Source: Paludibacteraceae bacterium (GTDB taxonomy: Bacteria > Bacteroidota > Bacteroidia > Bacteroidales > Paludibacteraceae). Taken from it: a DNA stretch of 64,000 nt. Shown here in pieces: positions 9,025 to 17,637 of this stretch (position 1 is the first letter of the stretch; each line of letters starts with the position of its first letter). Under the pieces are notes generated by a model. The model did no database searches and was not told the DNA's origin. It saw nothing but the letters and a program-made list of their open reading frames with translations. Made by a program: the position numbers and the translations under genes. The stretch is taken from the NCBI GenBank assembly GCA_017503075.1, contig JAFVTU010000012.1:124001-188000 (forward strand), given 5' to 3'.

Positions 9025-9998
9025 GGTTATTAAGCGATAAGGCGCTAAGGCTATTTGCAATTATTGGACTACTAGCTATAGGTAATGGAATGTTGGCTCA
9101 GGAACGCTGGACTGAGCCAATTCCATATGGTGATATGGACCAATGGCAAGTGCGTTATATCAGAGAGAGCAAACTGCTAGGCGGCAAAACCAAAACACTC
9201 TATGCCCTAGCGGCTACGGATACTATACGCGAGAACAAAGCGTATGTATCTGCGGAAGGTAATCCGTGGGGATGTAGTGCCACCTATGCTAAGTTTATGG
9301 GCATTGAGACAGCAATGGAAGGGTCAGTTGTACCAGAGGCACGAGGATATGGATATTGTTGCCGAATGCGCAATATACTAGAGCATATAAATTTGTGCGA
9401 CATATATGCGATGGTATCGGGCACGATATACATGGGTACTGCGCTTGAGCCTTTAGGCATACAAGCCAAAAGCAAGCCATTCACAGCCATTGATTTTGGC
9501 GTGCCATTTACGAAGCATCCTGTAGCATTGATGTTGGATTATAAGGCTACTATATCTGATGCAGATAGTCTAATCACCACCGAGAGGAATAAGCCAGAAA
9601 TGATTGCAGGGCACGATTGTGCCGTGATCTATATCTATTTGCAACATCGTTGGGAAGACAAAGAGACGGGAAAAATCTATGCTCGTCGTGTGGGCACAGC
9701 TTATGAGCGCATATGTGAGACTATACCCGAATGGATCAATAATCACGAAATACCTATTCGCTGGGGAAATATTACCGATTCTACCAATTACAAAGACTAC
9801 GAAGGGCTTAATCGTGTAGATATGATGGCTCGCAACTCTCAAGGTAAGATGGTGCGCGTGGAAGAAGTAGCATGGAGTATAGATGAGCCTACACACATTG
9901 TGATGTATATTTCGTCGAGTAACGCAGGAGTCTTCCGCGCTTGCGAAGGGAACACCTTATGGATTGATAATCTACGCTTTGTATATGAAAAAGAGTAG
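9021..9998 (+). CDS. Secreted protein, possibly PCMD-domain (putative carbohydrate metabolism) type
   Basis: A 325-residue exported protein with a signal peptide ending near GNGMLAQ. The body is a predicted beta-rich fold with segments such as [26 protein letters not shown] and [22 protein letters not shown]. These resemble the Bacteroidota PCMD domain, a cell-surface module of unknown chemistry; this assignment is moderate. The signal-peptide coding region contains three octamers of the AGGCGATN family (9032-9055). The start overlaps the deoD stop. The stop codon lies inside the palindromic terminator. Confidence 0.6.
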   Translation: MRLLSDKALRLFAIIGLLAIGNGMLAQERWTEPIPYGDMDQWQVRYIRESKLLGGKTKTLYALAATDTIRENKAYVSAEGNPWGCSATYAKFMGIETAMEGSVVPEARGYGYCCRMRNILEHINLCDIYAMVSGTIYMGTALEPLGIQAKSKPFTAIDFGVPFTKHPVALMLDYKATISDADSLITTERNKPEMIAGHDCAVIYIYLQHRWEDKETGKIYARRVGTAYERICETIPEWINNHEIPIRWGNITDSTNYKDYEGLNRVDMMARNSQGKMVRVEEVAWSIDEPTHIVMYISSSNAGVFRACEGNTLWIDNLRFVYEKE

Positions 9999-10020
9999 CA
10001 AATTTGCTACTCTTTTTCAT
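9985..10020. terminator. Perfect bidirectional terminator
   Basis: An 18 + 18 bp perfect palindrome with GAGTAGCAAA at its core and A/T tracts on both sides. It serves the convergent genes ending at 9998 (plus strand) and 10043 (minus strand). The TAG stop of the plus-strand gene is within the left arm. Confidence 0.92.
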
Positions 10021-10042
10021 ATGATTATTATTCAAGAGAAAA

Positions 10043-12958
10043 TTATCTTCCCACTACATTACCACGGACATCATACACAACTCCATCAGGCATGATGAGG
10101 TAGAGCGCACCATTGATAATCATCTTACGAGGCATTGGTTTGTTAGTCACCAGTTCTTCTACATCTGTAGGTTCGCCACAAATTTCTGTTACTTGTGAAG
10201 TACATTGGATGCTACCTTTGTTACTGCCCGTATATAAACCTTGATTGGTAAACTTCAAATCTGCAGTTTGATTACCTGAACCATCGTTCCAAATAATCAT
10301 CCAATTATCGTTGATTGCAGGCGCAGAAGCAGGAATATCAAAGCGATATACATTGTTGTACAAATGAGTAGCAGCCTTACCTGGCCAATTGCCACAAATT
10401 TGAGTAGTTCCGCCATTAGTAAACCAAATATAGCAGTGGATATTATTACCAAAATCGTTGGATTTTTCAAAGAACACCACGCGCTCATCAGCCGACTTCA
10501 AGCACATCTCTGAAGGTTGCGGAATATTTGGGTTATCAGGATTATCAGGTGTCTCACCTGTATCACCCCCGTCGCATAATGTAGTCACAAGATTTTGATA
10601 ACCATCTTTGCTGTACAATCCGCGCATTTGGAACTTCAAATCGGCTGTTTGCTTACCATTACCATTGTTATTCCAAATGATTTGCCAATCCGAGCCACTA
10701 ACATCCACATTCTCAGGAATCAGATACTTAAAAGTACCACCACCAAGATGCTCGGCACGTTGTCCTGGCCATCCTGCAATATTGCCATTGTTATTCCACA
10801 TATATACAGCTACCGAAGTACCCCATTCTTTTTCTCCTTTAAAGAATACAGCACGCTCTGTAGCAGATGCCAAACATGGCTCTACTGGCTCACCCCAATC
10901 GGTGTTGCCCTCTTGACCAAAACGATCGTCCAGTTCCTCTTGTGTGCCATCCCAACTTGGATAGTTACCGGCGTTCTTTGTTCCATACACATACTTTCCA
11001 TCCACACCAATTTTACCAGGAGCGTTGGTCTTTTCTGTATTCAGTACGTACACGCGCATATTACCCTTACCTGAGCAAGAGACACTAAGAGTACCATTGT
11101 TTACAGTTTTAGTATCACCAGTCACACAATCCACATATGTACCATTCTCAACGCCTGAGAAAGTAGCACCACCAGAGATGGTAACAAGTGCATAAGAATC
11201 GGTAGTAGCATCAGTATAACGGCGTTTGAAAGCAAACGAACCTGAACAACCTTCTGTAGAGTATTGTCCTTTACGTAATGCAGGTACAGCCATACGAATC
11301 TTAGCCAAACGTTGGATATGCAATGCCAATGGATGATTCAGTGTCTGCGCAATATTGCCAGAAGCATTGCTATATTCGGCAAAATCGGTTACATTGATTT
11401 CACCTTTGATATAGCCACCATAATATGCACGACCTGTCTCTTTCAATGCGATATTTGGACCTTTGTCGATAGGGCAACCTTTCTTAAATTGAATCTCCGA
11501 GCCATAATAAATACAAGGAATACCACGGAAAGTGAACATCAATGCCAAGTTCTCAGCCCAAGTGTCCTCTGATTGGTCAAAACGTGTACTCTCTGGCGCA
11601 CCGTCAGGAGCATAGTCGTGAGAATCCACATACACTACATTCCATGTAGCATCGTTGTAGTATTTATCGCCATATTTCACACCAAACGCTTCACCAGCAG
11701 TGCGAAAGTTCCAGTGCATTGGGAAGTCAATCACACTCAGTTGAGAGTGCTTGCTATAATCAGGGGTATGATAGTTATTTCCTTGAAGAAAAGCGTTATT
11801 AGAGTTTGGCAATGATGAATCATCCATATCATCTTTACCTTGTTGATCGGTGGAGTTGATATTGGTATGATTACCTTTTTGACCTTCCATCACAACGATA
11901 TTATTCCATGAGGTTTCGCTGGTGTCCCATGCATAATCTTTGCTTTCTTTCCATGTGTAGTAGAATGGCGAGCAGTTCTCGTGATTGCGATACACCACAT
12001 TGCGTTCGCGCGCACAAACCTCTGCATACATAAAGAAGTCTCCACCATTACGTTTCGCCTTGTATTGCTCTGCAAGTGCTTCGAATTGAGGAATGAAGCT
12101 GTTGTTAAACGTTAAACGCGAGATGTGTCCTCCCGTGTCAATACGGAATCCATCCACACCCATCGCAATAAACTTGCCATAGCACTCCACGAGGTAATTA
12201 GAAACGGCAGGATTCTCTGTGTTTAAATCCACGCAATCGCCTGCAATCTGTCCGTACCAACGCGAATAGTCATCCCAGTTCCACTCATTGCCAACATGGT
12301 GCCAATAGTTATTCTTATCGTGGTTTTGACCATCGGTATTCTTCATCTCAGCTAACCGCTTTGCATATTGCTCACCACTAGGCAATTGAAGATAATTGTC
12401 GGGTAATCTTCCACCATCTTTCTCGGTGTATGGCACCATACAATCATCAATTCTGCTTTGATCCGTCTCCCAATCACGGGTGAAGAGTTTGCAGAGGTTC
12501 TCCTCGCCGAAGTTACCTGTGTGATTCAATACAATATCAAGAATAATCTTCATACCTCTTGCATGGGCAGCGTCAATCAAGTCTTGAAACTTAACATCCT
12601 CACTCTCATATCGTTTGTCCACTTGCGAGAAATCGCGCGCATGATAACCGTGGTAATCATAACCAGAAGCATTCTCCACCACAGGAGTAATCCATACAGC
12701 AGTAAAGCCAAGAGCCTTGATGTAGTCCAACTTCTCAATCAGACCCTTGAAGTCGCCACGCCAAGCAGGGTCGCCTACGTTGTAGTTTTGCGCGTCCCAA
12801 CATTGGGTATCATTACTTGGATCACCATTGTAGAAACGGGTGGTCATCACAAAATAAATCTGCTCATCGCGAAAGTCCGTACGACTGGGAAAAGTGGTTG
12901 CAGCTTGTAATGAGATTACCGCGCCCCATAGAATTGCCAATAGTAATGTTTTTCTCAT
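10043..12958 (-). CDS. Secreted alpha-amylase (GH13) with two CBM26-like starch-binding modules
   Basis: A 971-residue exported glycoside hydrolase that cuts alpha-1,4-glucans. After a signal peptide (cut near LQAA) comes the GH13 barrel, residues ~25-600. It holds the conserved regions DIVLNHTG, GFRIDTGGH (nucleophile Asp), FFMYAEV (acid Glu) and YVDSHD (third Asp). Two CBM26-like modules follow at ~700-790 and ~820-930, each with AVYMW/HCYIW, WPG and QTADLKF, joined by a Pro/Asp-rich linker. The last ~25 residues, NGALYLIMPDGVVYDVRG, resemble the tail of the BspA-like protein at 30677 and may be a type IX sorting signal. Substrate beyond starch-like glucan is not decided. Confidence 0.93.
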   Translation of the reverse strand: MRKTLLLAILWGAVISLQAATTFPSRTDFRDEQIYFVMTTRFYNGDPSNDTQCWDAQNYNVGDPAWRGDFKGLIEKLDYIKALGFTAVWITPVVENASGYDYHGYHARDFSQVDKRYESEDVKFQDLIDAAHARGMKIILDIVLNHTGNFGEENLCKLFTRDWETDQSRIDDCMVPYTEKDGGRLPDNYLQLPSGEQYAKRLAEMKNTDGQNHDKNNYWHHVGNEWNWDDYSRWYGQIAGDCVDLNTENPAVSNYLVECYGKFIAMGVDGFRIDTGGHISRLTFNNSFIPQFEALAEQYKAKRNGGDFFMYAEVCARERNVVYRNHENCSPFYYTWKESKDYAWDTSETSWNNIVVMEGQKGNHTNINSTDQQGKDDMDDSSLPNSNNAFLQGNNYHTPDYSKHSQLSVIDFPMHWNFRTAGEAFGVKYGDKYYNDATWNVVYVDSHDYAPDGAPESTRFDQSEDTWAENLALMFTFRGIPCIYYGSEIQFKKGCPIDKGPNIALKETGRAYYGGYIKGEINVTDFAEYSNASGNIAQTLNHPLALHIQRLAKIRMAVPALRKGQYSTEGCSGSFAFKRRYTDATTDSYALVTISGGATFSGVENGTYVDCVTGDTKTVNNGTLSVSCSGKGNMRVYVLNTEKTNAPGKIGVDGKYVYGTKNAGNYPSWDGTQEELDDRFGQEGNTDWGEPVEPCLASATERAVFFKGEKEWGTSVAVYMWNNNGNIAGWPGQRAEHLGGGTFKYLIPENVDVSGSDWQIIWNNNGNGKQTADLKFQMRGLYSKDGYQNLVTTLCDGGDTGETPDNPDNPNIPQPSEMCLKSADERVVFFEKSNDFGNNIHCYIWFTNGGTTQICGNWPGKAATHLYNNVYRFDIPASAPAINDNWMIIWNDGSGNQTADLKFTNQGLYTGSNKGSIQCTSQVTEICGEPTDVEELVTNKPMPRKMIINGALYLIMPDGVVYDVRGNVVGR

Positions 12959-12986
12959 ATCATTATTGTAATTTCAATTTTGGTGA

Positions 12987-13018
12987 CAAAGGTAGTATAT
13001 TTTTTTCAACTCCGCAAA
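12987..13018 (-). promoter_or_regulatory. Promoter of the amylase gene
   Basis: On the minus strand TTTG (13015-13018), 20 bp, TACCTTTG (12987-12994). The leader to the ATG at 12958 is about 20 nt. No operator for a SusR- or LacI-type regulator is evident. Confidence 0.85.
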
Positions 13019-13088
13019 TCTACAGCTTATATAATAGTTATAATCCCTCTGCCAACGTTTGCATAATGTGTCCATCAACTAACTAAAA

Positions 13089-13123
13089 AAACTAGTGGCA
13101 CTAAATTCTAGTGCCACTAGTTT
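13089..13123 (-). terminator. Terminator of the Na/Pi symporter gene
   Basis: A 15-bp stem (AAACTAGTGGCACTA with its complement) around a 5-nt AATTC loop; on the minus strand it is followed by TTTTTTAG. It lies about 40 bp after the stop of the gene at 13165. Confidence 0.88.
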
Positions 13124-13164
13124 ATCATCAGCGTATCCACAGCGAGTGATAACGGAAAAGAGTA

Positions 13165-14865
13165 TCAATCCTCGCCGACGTGGAGTTGGCGGATGGATTT
13201 GGCTACGTTCAAGAAGTGGTCGGCAATACGCTCGGTATCCGAAGCAAACTCTTGATATACTTGACCTACGCTAGCTGGATAGACACCATCCATCAAACGT
13301 TGCAAGTGCATCTTCTCAATACGGGCCACCATATCGTCCACCTGATCTTCGTAACGATTTACCTCAATCAACGCATCGAAATCGTGATCCATATACGTTT
13401 TCATCGTAGCTTGATAAAGCGAACCCATCATCTCACGCAATTGCTCTACCTCAAAGAGAAGGTCCTTGCTAAACTTCTCGTCGAAGTTCTTTAGTAGTTC
13501 CGCATACTCGGTCAAATTCACCGCATAGTCACCTACTCGCTCCAAATCACCAATTGTACGAATAGCGGTCGCCAAATAGCGGTTGTCTTCCTCACTAATA
13601 GGTAAAGTATTCAATTGCACGATATACGGAATGAGGTTGCGGTTGAGATAGTTGAGCTGTTTCTCGTTCTCATTAAACTCGTCCATCTTGTCGAAGTTCA
13701 CGGTAGAAATGATATCCATAGCTAGATTGAAGTTGTGGATAGCGATAGCTGCCATATTCTCAATCTCCAATTTTACTTGGTTGACAGCAATAGCAGGAGT
13801 ACGGAGCATTTGCTCGTCCACAAAGTGGAAGTGAGGTTGTCCCTCTTGCAATGCCTCGTCCACGCGATTCTTCTCGGGCAAAATCTTCACAACCAGACTA
13901 ACCAGATAATCCGTCAATGGCAAGATGATACATACGGTTATACAGTTGAAGATGGTGTGGAACATCGCCAATTGCAATTGTGGTGCGCCTGGGAACATGG
14001 TCTCAAAGATAACGCCATAGTTCAGTGCGCCCGAAGTTACGAGGTGCATTACCCATGCTGCAATGAGGAAGATAAAGACACCAAAGCAGTTGAATAGCAA
14101 GTGGATAAGGGCTGTACGTTTCGCATTGAGACCTGATGTCAAACCTGCTATGATAGCCACCACACACGAACCGATATTCGAACCCATGGTGAGGTAGATA
14201 CCCTGATTAAGTGAGATAAGTCCCGTTACCGCCATGGTCAATGCAATAGAAGTAACTACCGAAGAAGACTGTACAATAGCCGTCAATATCGCACCAAAGA
14301 GCACGAGCATCAAAGGATGCTCAATGGAAGCAAGGAAATCCTTGATTTCTTGCAACCCAGACAACTCTTTCATGGAACCACTCATCAAACTGAGACCGAC
14401 GAAGAGCATACCAAAGCCAGTGATGATACCGCCCCACGTCTTCCATGTATCTTTCTTTGAGAAGAGTTCGATAAAAGCACCCAAACCTGCGAAAGCAGCA
14501 AAGATAACAGTGGTAGAGATACCGCCACCCCCACTAAGGCCGAGGGCAACGATTTGCGCGGTAATCGTAGTACCGATGTTCGCACCATAGATAATAGTAG
14601 CCGCTTGCGCCAAAGACATGATGCCGACATTCACGAAACCGATGACCATCACGGTTGTGGCACCAGAAGACTGGATGGCAGCTGTGGCTACTGTACCAAT
14701 ACCCACACCCAACATGCGAGAGTTGGACATGCGAGAAAACAGACTTTTGAGGCGGGCACTGCTGGCTGTCTCCAAGTTGGAAGACATCATCTGGCATGCC
14801 ACCAAGAAAATACCAATACCTGCAACGAGTTGCAAGATAGCTTGAAGGAGGATAGTTATGTCCAT
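13165..14865 (-). CDS. Na/Pi cotransporter family protein with C-terminal PhoU-like domain
   Basis: A 566-residue inner-membrane protein. The membrane half (to ~residue 330) contains two inverted repeats, each with a QSS motif (AAIQSSGATTVMVIG and AIVQSSSVVTSIALT). These form the sodium/phosphate site in NaPi-II transporters. The C-terminal ~220 residues are helical and PhoU-like (SEEDNRYLATAIRTIGDLERVGDYA), the usual architecture of the YjbB/NptA-like group. It probably imports or exports phosphate using Na+; direction is unproven. A single-gene unit by its own terminator. Confidence 0.9.
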   Translation of the reverse strand: MDITILLQAILQLVAGIGIFLVACQMMSSNLETASSARLKSLFSRMSNSRMLGVGIGTVATAAIQSSGATTVMVIGFVNVGIMSLAQAATIIYGANIGTTITAQIVALGLSGGGGISTTVIFAAFAGLGAFIELFSKKDTWKTWGGIITGFGMLFVGLSLMSGSMKELSGLQEIKDFLASIEHPLMLVLFGAILTAIVQSSSVVTSIALTMAVTGLISLNQGIYLTMGSNIGSCVVAIIAGLTSGLNAKRTALIHLLFNCFGVFIFLIAAWVMHLVTSGALNYGVIFETMFPGAPQLQLAMFHTIFNCITVCIILPLTDYLVSLVVKILPEKNRVDEALQEGQPHFHFVDEQMLRTPAIAVNQVKLEIENMAAIAIHNFNLAMDIISTVNFDKMDEFNENEKQLNYLNRNLIPYIVQLNTLPISEEDNRYLATAIRTIGDLERVGDYAVNLTEYAELLKNFDEKFSKDLLFEVEQLREMMGSLYQATMKTYMDHDFDALIEVNRYEDQVDDMVARIEKMHLQRLMDGVYPASVGQVYQEFASDTERIADHFLNVAKSIRQLHVGED

Positions 14866-14986
14866 AAATTTTAATTACGCTGCACTTCATGTAAATGGTT
14901 CGCCACGCAAACGAAAATGATTCGCTACACTCATGAAAGTGGTTCGCTACGCGAACGAATTTCACACAAAAGACAAACAATGTAAA

Positions 14987-15019
14987 AAGGACTTATGCAC
15001 CGTATGTGCATAAGTCCTT
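14987..15019 (-). terminator. Terminator of the rubrerythrin gene
   Basis: AAGGACTTATGCAC (14987-15000) pairs with GTGCATAAGTCCTT (15006-15019) around CGTAT; a T-run follows on the minus strand. It lies only 6 bp after the rubrerythrin stop. Confidence 0.9.
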
Positions 15020-15025
15020 GAGTAT

Positions 15026-15562
15026 TTAGAAGTTGTTGAGTTGCAATTGGAAGTATGCTTGTGGGTGTTTGCATACAGGGCAAACTACAGGAGCATCCTG
15101 ACCAATATACAAGTGTCCGCAGTTGCGGCATTGCCAAATAGCATCACCATCGCGGCTGAACACCAATTTATCCTCGATGTTCTTCAGCAGTTTGAGATAA
15201 CGCTCTTCGTGCGCTTTCTCCACAGCAGCTACACCTTCCATCATGATAGCAATCTCCTCGAAGCCTTCTTCGCGAGCTTCTTTTGCCATACGTGGATACA
15301 TGTCTGTCCACTCCTCGTTCTCACCCATTGCGCCGTCTTTGAGGTTCTCCATAGTAGAACCAATGCCGTGGATAAGTTTGAACCACAATTTTGCGTGCTC
15401 TTTCTCTTGCGCAGCAGTCTCCTCGAAGAGAGCAGCTATTTGCTCATATCCGTCTTTCTTAGCTTTGCTAGCGTAGTAAGTGTACTTGTTGCGAGCTTTA
15501 GATTCGCCTGCGAATGCCTCCCATAGGTTGGCTTCGGTCTTTGTGCCTTTAAGATCTTTCAT
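15026..15562 (-). CDS. rbr: Rubrerythrin
   Basis: A 178-residue cytoplasmic peroxide-reducing protein. The N-terminal ferritin-like di-iron domain shows the ligand segments [27 protein letters not shown] and [15 protein letters not shown]. The C-terminal rubredoxin-like domain has two CxxC pairs, CRNC and CPVC, for a FeS4 centre. It reduces H2O2 in anaerobes, here using an unidentified electron donor. Own promoter and terminator frame it as a single-gene unit. No PerR-type operator could be recognised by eye. Confidence 0.96.
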   Translation of the reverse strand: MKDLKGTKTEANLWEAFAGESKARNKYTYYASKAKKDGYEQIAALFEETAAQEKEHAKLWFKLIHGIGSTMENLKDGAMGENEEWTDMYPRMAKEAREEGFEEIAIMMEGVAAVEKAHEERYLKLLKNIEDKLVFSRDGDAIWQCRNCGHLYIGQDAPVVCPVCKHPQAYFQLQLNNF

Positions 15563-15612
15563 TGTTGTAGTTATTTATAAGTTGTTTAAATTATTGGACA
15601 TTATATCGGGTG

Positions 15613-15643
15613 CAAAGGTAGTGAATTTTTTTGAAATGTGCAA
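15613..15643 (-). promoter_or_regulatory. Promoter of rubrerythrin
   Basis: Minus-strand TTG (15641-15643), 20 bp, TACCTTTG (15613-15620). The leader to the ATG at 15562 is about 45 nt. Confidence 0.8.
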
Positions 15644-15864
15644 GAAATATGCCAATTTTATGAGAAATAGATAGTGAAAGGACAACCATATTCCATAGCA
15701 CTAGCCATTTGTATACCCTTAGTATACCTTTGGTATAGGAAAAGCGACTTGCTGATTTCAGGACTACTATAGGAGATCTGTGAGTTTTCGGTGGCTGCTA
15801 GGTTGCTCTCTAGTTGACTGCGGGCTACGCGAGCACTTCGCGACCACTGTAGCATATCTGTTGC
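15644..15864. other. Spacer with 11-bp tandem repeat
   Basis: No convincing gene. At 15711-15739 there are 2.6 copies of an 11-bp unit GTATACCYTTN; overlapping TATACC-TTT-GGTATA words make it partly palindromic. A 65-codon minus-strand frame runs through it but has no homology I recognise. The stretch CGGGCTACGCGAGCACTTCG near 15828-15847 resembles the GAGCG/AGCGA words of the 22-bp family at 7101. Confidence 0.55.
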
Positions 15865-16185
15865 CTAAATGTTCCCTATCTGTGGCTTTTGTGTTTTCAA
15901 TTTTCTTTTTTCCGAAGGGATACCGAACCCTTGCCGAAGTTCCCTATTCACTTTTAGCTTTTGGGCTGATCCATAGCCATTTACTGTATTATTCTTGTCT
16001 TTTTTGTCCTCAATATAGAACACGCGGTCTGCACTAAAAAAGTCTACACCTTTATCCCTGCACACATCTCTCAAATCTTGAAGATACTGCATATACAAAT
16101 CAATTTGATCTTCACCATTTGTTATGCTCACCACTTTAGATGAGCATGCGGATGCAAAAACTGTAACCACTAATAACCAAAGCAA
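15865..16185 (-). pseudogene. Short lipoprotein gene lacking an ATG start (probable 5' truncation)
   Basis: The frame gives a lipoprotein signal (LLTLLWLLVVTVFASAC, lipobox ASAC) and about 85 polar residues including QYLQDLRDVCRDKG and SADRVFYIEDKKDKN. The only initiators are TTG codons inside the hydrophobic core. The signal continues upstream as HCLLT with no ATG before homology ends, exactly where the plus-strand gene at 16185 begins. This looks like a lipoprotein gene cut a few codons into its 5' end. I do not recognise the family. A functional TTG start cannot be excluded. Confidence 0.5.
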
Positions 16186-17015
16186 TGTTAGTAAACAATG
16201 ACCTTGAATTGCGCAAGTACTTGCCTAATGTACTTGCCACCGTAGAGGGCGAATCCTCGCTCTTTGATAAGTTGGATTTTTTCCTGTCTGCTGCTGAGAG
16301 ATGGCTTGCAGAGAATTTTACAGGCACACCTGTGCTTGTAAAAATTTCTGCTATGGAGGAAGCTGCACCTATGCGTACGCTTGCTTGCCAAATTGTTGTA
16401 GCTGACGCTTTCTCTCGCGCTATACCTTCTTTGGACCTTGTACTGACTCCCAACGGCTTTGGGATAGTTAGTAATAACAACATCGCACCAGCGAGTGCGG
16501 ATCGTGTGAATCGCCTCATAAAGTCGCTCATCACGAACCGCGACTCGCTTTTAGACCAACTCCTATCACTACTCCCCGAAGCTGATGGTTGGTTAGAGTC
16601 AGCACAAAGTCAGTTCTTCGCTAATACGCTGTTCCCGCGCTTCAACTTGGTCACTCTCCTTGGCTTGAACCAGGAGGTATGGCGCAACTATCAATCGCTC
16701 CGTCTACAGCTCATTTCTATCGAAGATGAACTTGCAGAAAAGTACATCTCTCGTGAGTTGTACCGTCGCTTTCGTCAGCATGTTCTTCTTCGCAGCACGA
16801 CTGCTGAAGAACTTACAATAATACAGTCACTCCAACAAGTTGAGATTGACCTTTTGGCAGGCAAGCCCCTCAACTATCGGCTACTAATTAGCCTCGTTGA
16901 TTGCATACGGAAAAATACAGAAGATTTTCCCGAGTGGCAAACCTCCTCCACCGCTCAATACTTTCGGCAGCAATCGTTTCGAAGTGAGAAAAAATCCGGA
17001 GGTTATTGGTGGTAA
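16185..17015 (+). CDS. Hypothetical protein, possibly phage-type DUF6712
   Basis: A 276-residue protein without signal peptide or membrane helix, mostly helical. The N-terminus (NNDLELRKYLPNV, AERWLAENFTG) and overall layout recall DUF6712-like proteins from Bacteroides phages and prophages, thought to act near the head-tail junction. I hold this weakly. No other phage gene is near, so it would be an orphan remnant or a domesticated gene. It abuts the start-less lipoprotein gene head to head and is followed by a promoter for the next small gene. Confidence 0.45.
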   Translation: MLVNNDLELRKYLPNVLATVEGESSLFDKLDFFLSAAERWLAENFTGTPVLVKISAMEEAAPMRTLACQIVVADAFSRAIPSLDLVLTPNGFGIVSNNNIAPASADRVNRLIKSLITNRDSLLDQLLSLLPEADGWLESAQSQFFANTLFPRFNLVTLLGLNQEVWRNYQSLRLQLISIEDELAEKYISRELYRRFRQHVLLRSTTAEELTIIQSLQQVEIDLLAGKPLNYRLLISLVDCIRKNTEDFPEWQTSSTAQYFRQQSFRSEKKSGGYWW

Positions 17016-17067
17016 ATTGCTGCAATTTCAAGAAAATTACACTTTTTTTGCATTTTTTTTGTAGAGT

Positions 17068-17101
17068 GGACACCGATTGTCCGCTTGATGTATTATCTTT
17101 G
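17068..17101 (+). promoter_or_regulatory. Promoter of the small lipoprotein gene
   Basis: TTTG (17068-17071), 22 bp, TATCTTTG (17094-17101). The spacing is two bases longer than most promoters in the window. The leader to the ATG at 17146 is about 35 nt. Confidence 0.75.
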
Positions 17102-17145
17102 CGCAAAAATTTGAGCAACTTATATTAACATAAAAATTTGGTATT

Positions 17146-17355
17146 ATGAAAAATTTAATTTTAGCTTTGTTTGCTATTGCACTATTGGCAGCATGTAATC
17201 CTGTGCCTAACAAGTCAATTTTTGAAGAATTGACAACGGAAGAATTAGCGTCTATAATTAAGTCAGAACCTGAATTTGCTGAAGCTTATGAGAGAAGGCT
17301 TTCTATTATGATAAATAACCTTCATTCCGCTGGCGAGTGCTCTGCGTGCGAGTGA
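17146..17355 (+). CDS. Small lipoprotein, C-terminus replaced by foreign sequence
   Basis: A 69-residue frame with a clean lipoprotein signal ([11 protein letters not shown], Cys17) and an acidic helical stretch [19 protein letters not shown]. From about residue 51 onward (17297 on) the codons are antisense to a 2-hydroxyacid dehydrogenase fragment. The last ~19 residues, including GECSACE, are therefore an accident of the junction and not native. The promoter and 5' part look intact. Most likely a truncated gene; whether a product is made is unknown. Confidence 0.6.
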   Translation: MKNLILALFAIALLAACNPVPNKSIFEELTTEELASIIKSEPEFAEAYERRLSIMINNLHSAGECSACE

Positions 17356-17450
17356 TAGTCCTATGCGTCCCATGCCGATGATACCGAGTGTCTTGCCGTA
17401 TAGCGAGTGGCTGAGGTTCTGCATGACTCCAAAGCGTAGTGGTTCTGTTT
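17297..17450 (-). pseudogene. Internal fragment of a second 2-hydroxyacid dehydrogenase gene
   Basis: Read on the minus strand, about 150 bp encode [18 protein letters not shown], then [19 protein letters not shown] and KVIYHNRKP. This is the Rossmann region of the dehydrogenase at 4858, where the counterparts are [18 protein letters not shown] and RVVYHNRRP. It differs from that gene at many silent sites, so it derives from a diverged homologue and not from a recent copy. It has neither start nor end, and joins glmS sequence on one side and the small lipoprotein gene on the other. Confidence 0.85.
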
Positions 17451-17611
17451 GCGGCCACTTTGCCTTTCGCCTTGTATATATTCAGTTGTCCTTGTTCGTT
17501 GATCAGTGCTACACCTGCACTGTCATACCCTCTGTACTCCAGGCGATGCAGTCCCTTAATCAAAATCGGATACTCCTTGCGCTTGCCGATATATCCTACT
17601 ATTCCACACAT
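17450..17611 (-). pseudogene. glmS: 5' fragment of glmS (glucosamine-6-phosphate synthase)
   Basis: The first ~54 codons of glmS are present: [20 protein letters not shown] with the catalytic Cys2 of the glutaminase domain, then [17 protein letters not shown] and [11 protein letters not shown]. After that the frame runs into dehydrogenase sequence out of frame and stops at 17306. The full enzyme has about 600 residues, so this cannot work. glmS is essential for amino-sugar synthesis, so an intact copy is expected elsewhere. It sits 3' of dapF-dapL with a repeated TAAATAG/TAAATGA leader between. Confidence 0.88.
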
Positions 17612-17637
17612 AATGTCATTTACTATTTAGTCATTTA

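Noticed and set aside
15658-15855. 65-codon minus-strand frame as a gene
   Set aside because: No promoter, signal or recognised family, and part of it is just translation of the 11-bp repeat.
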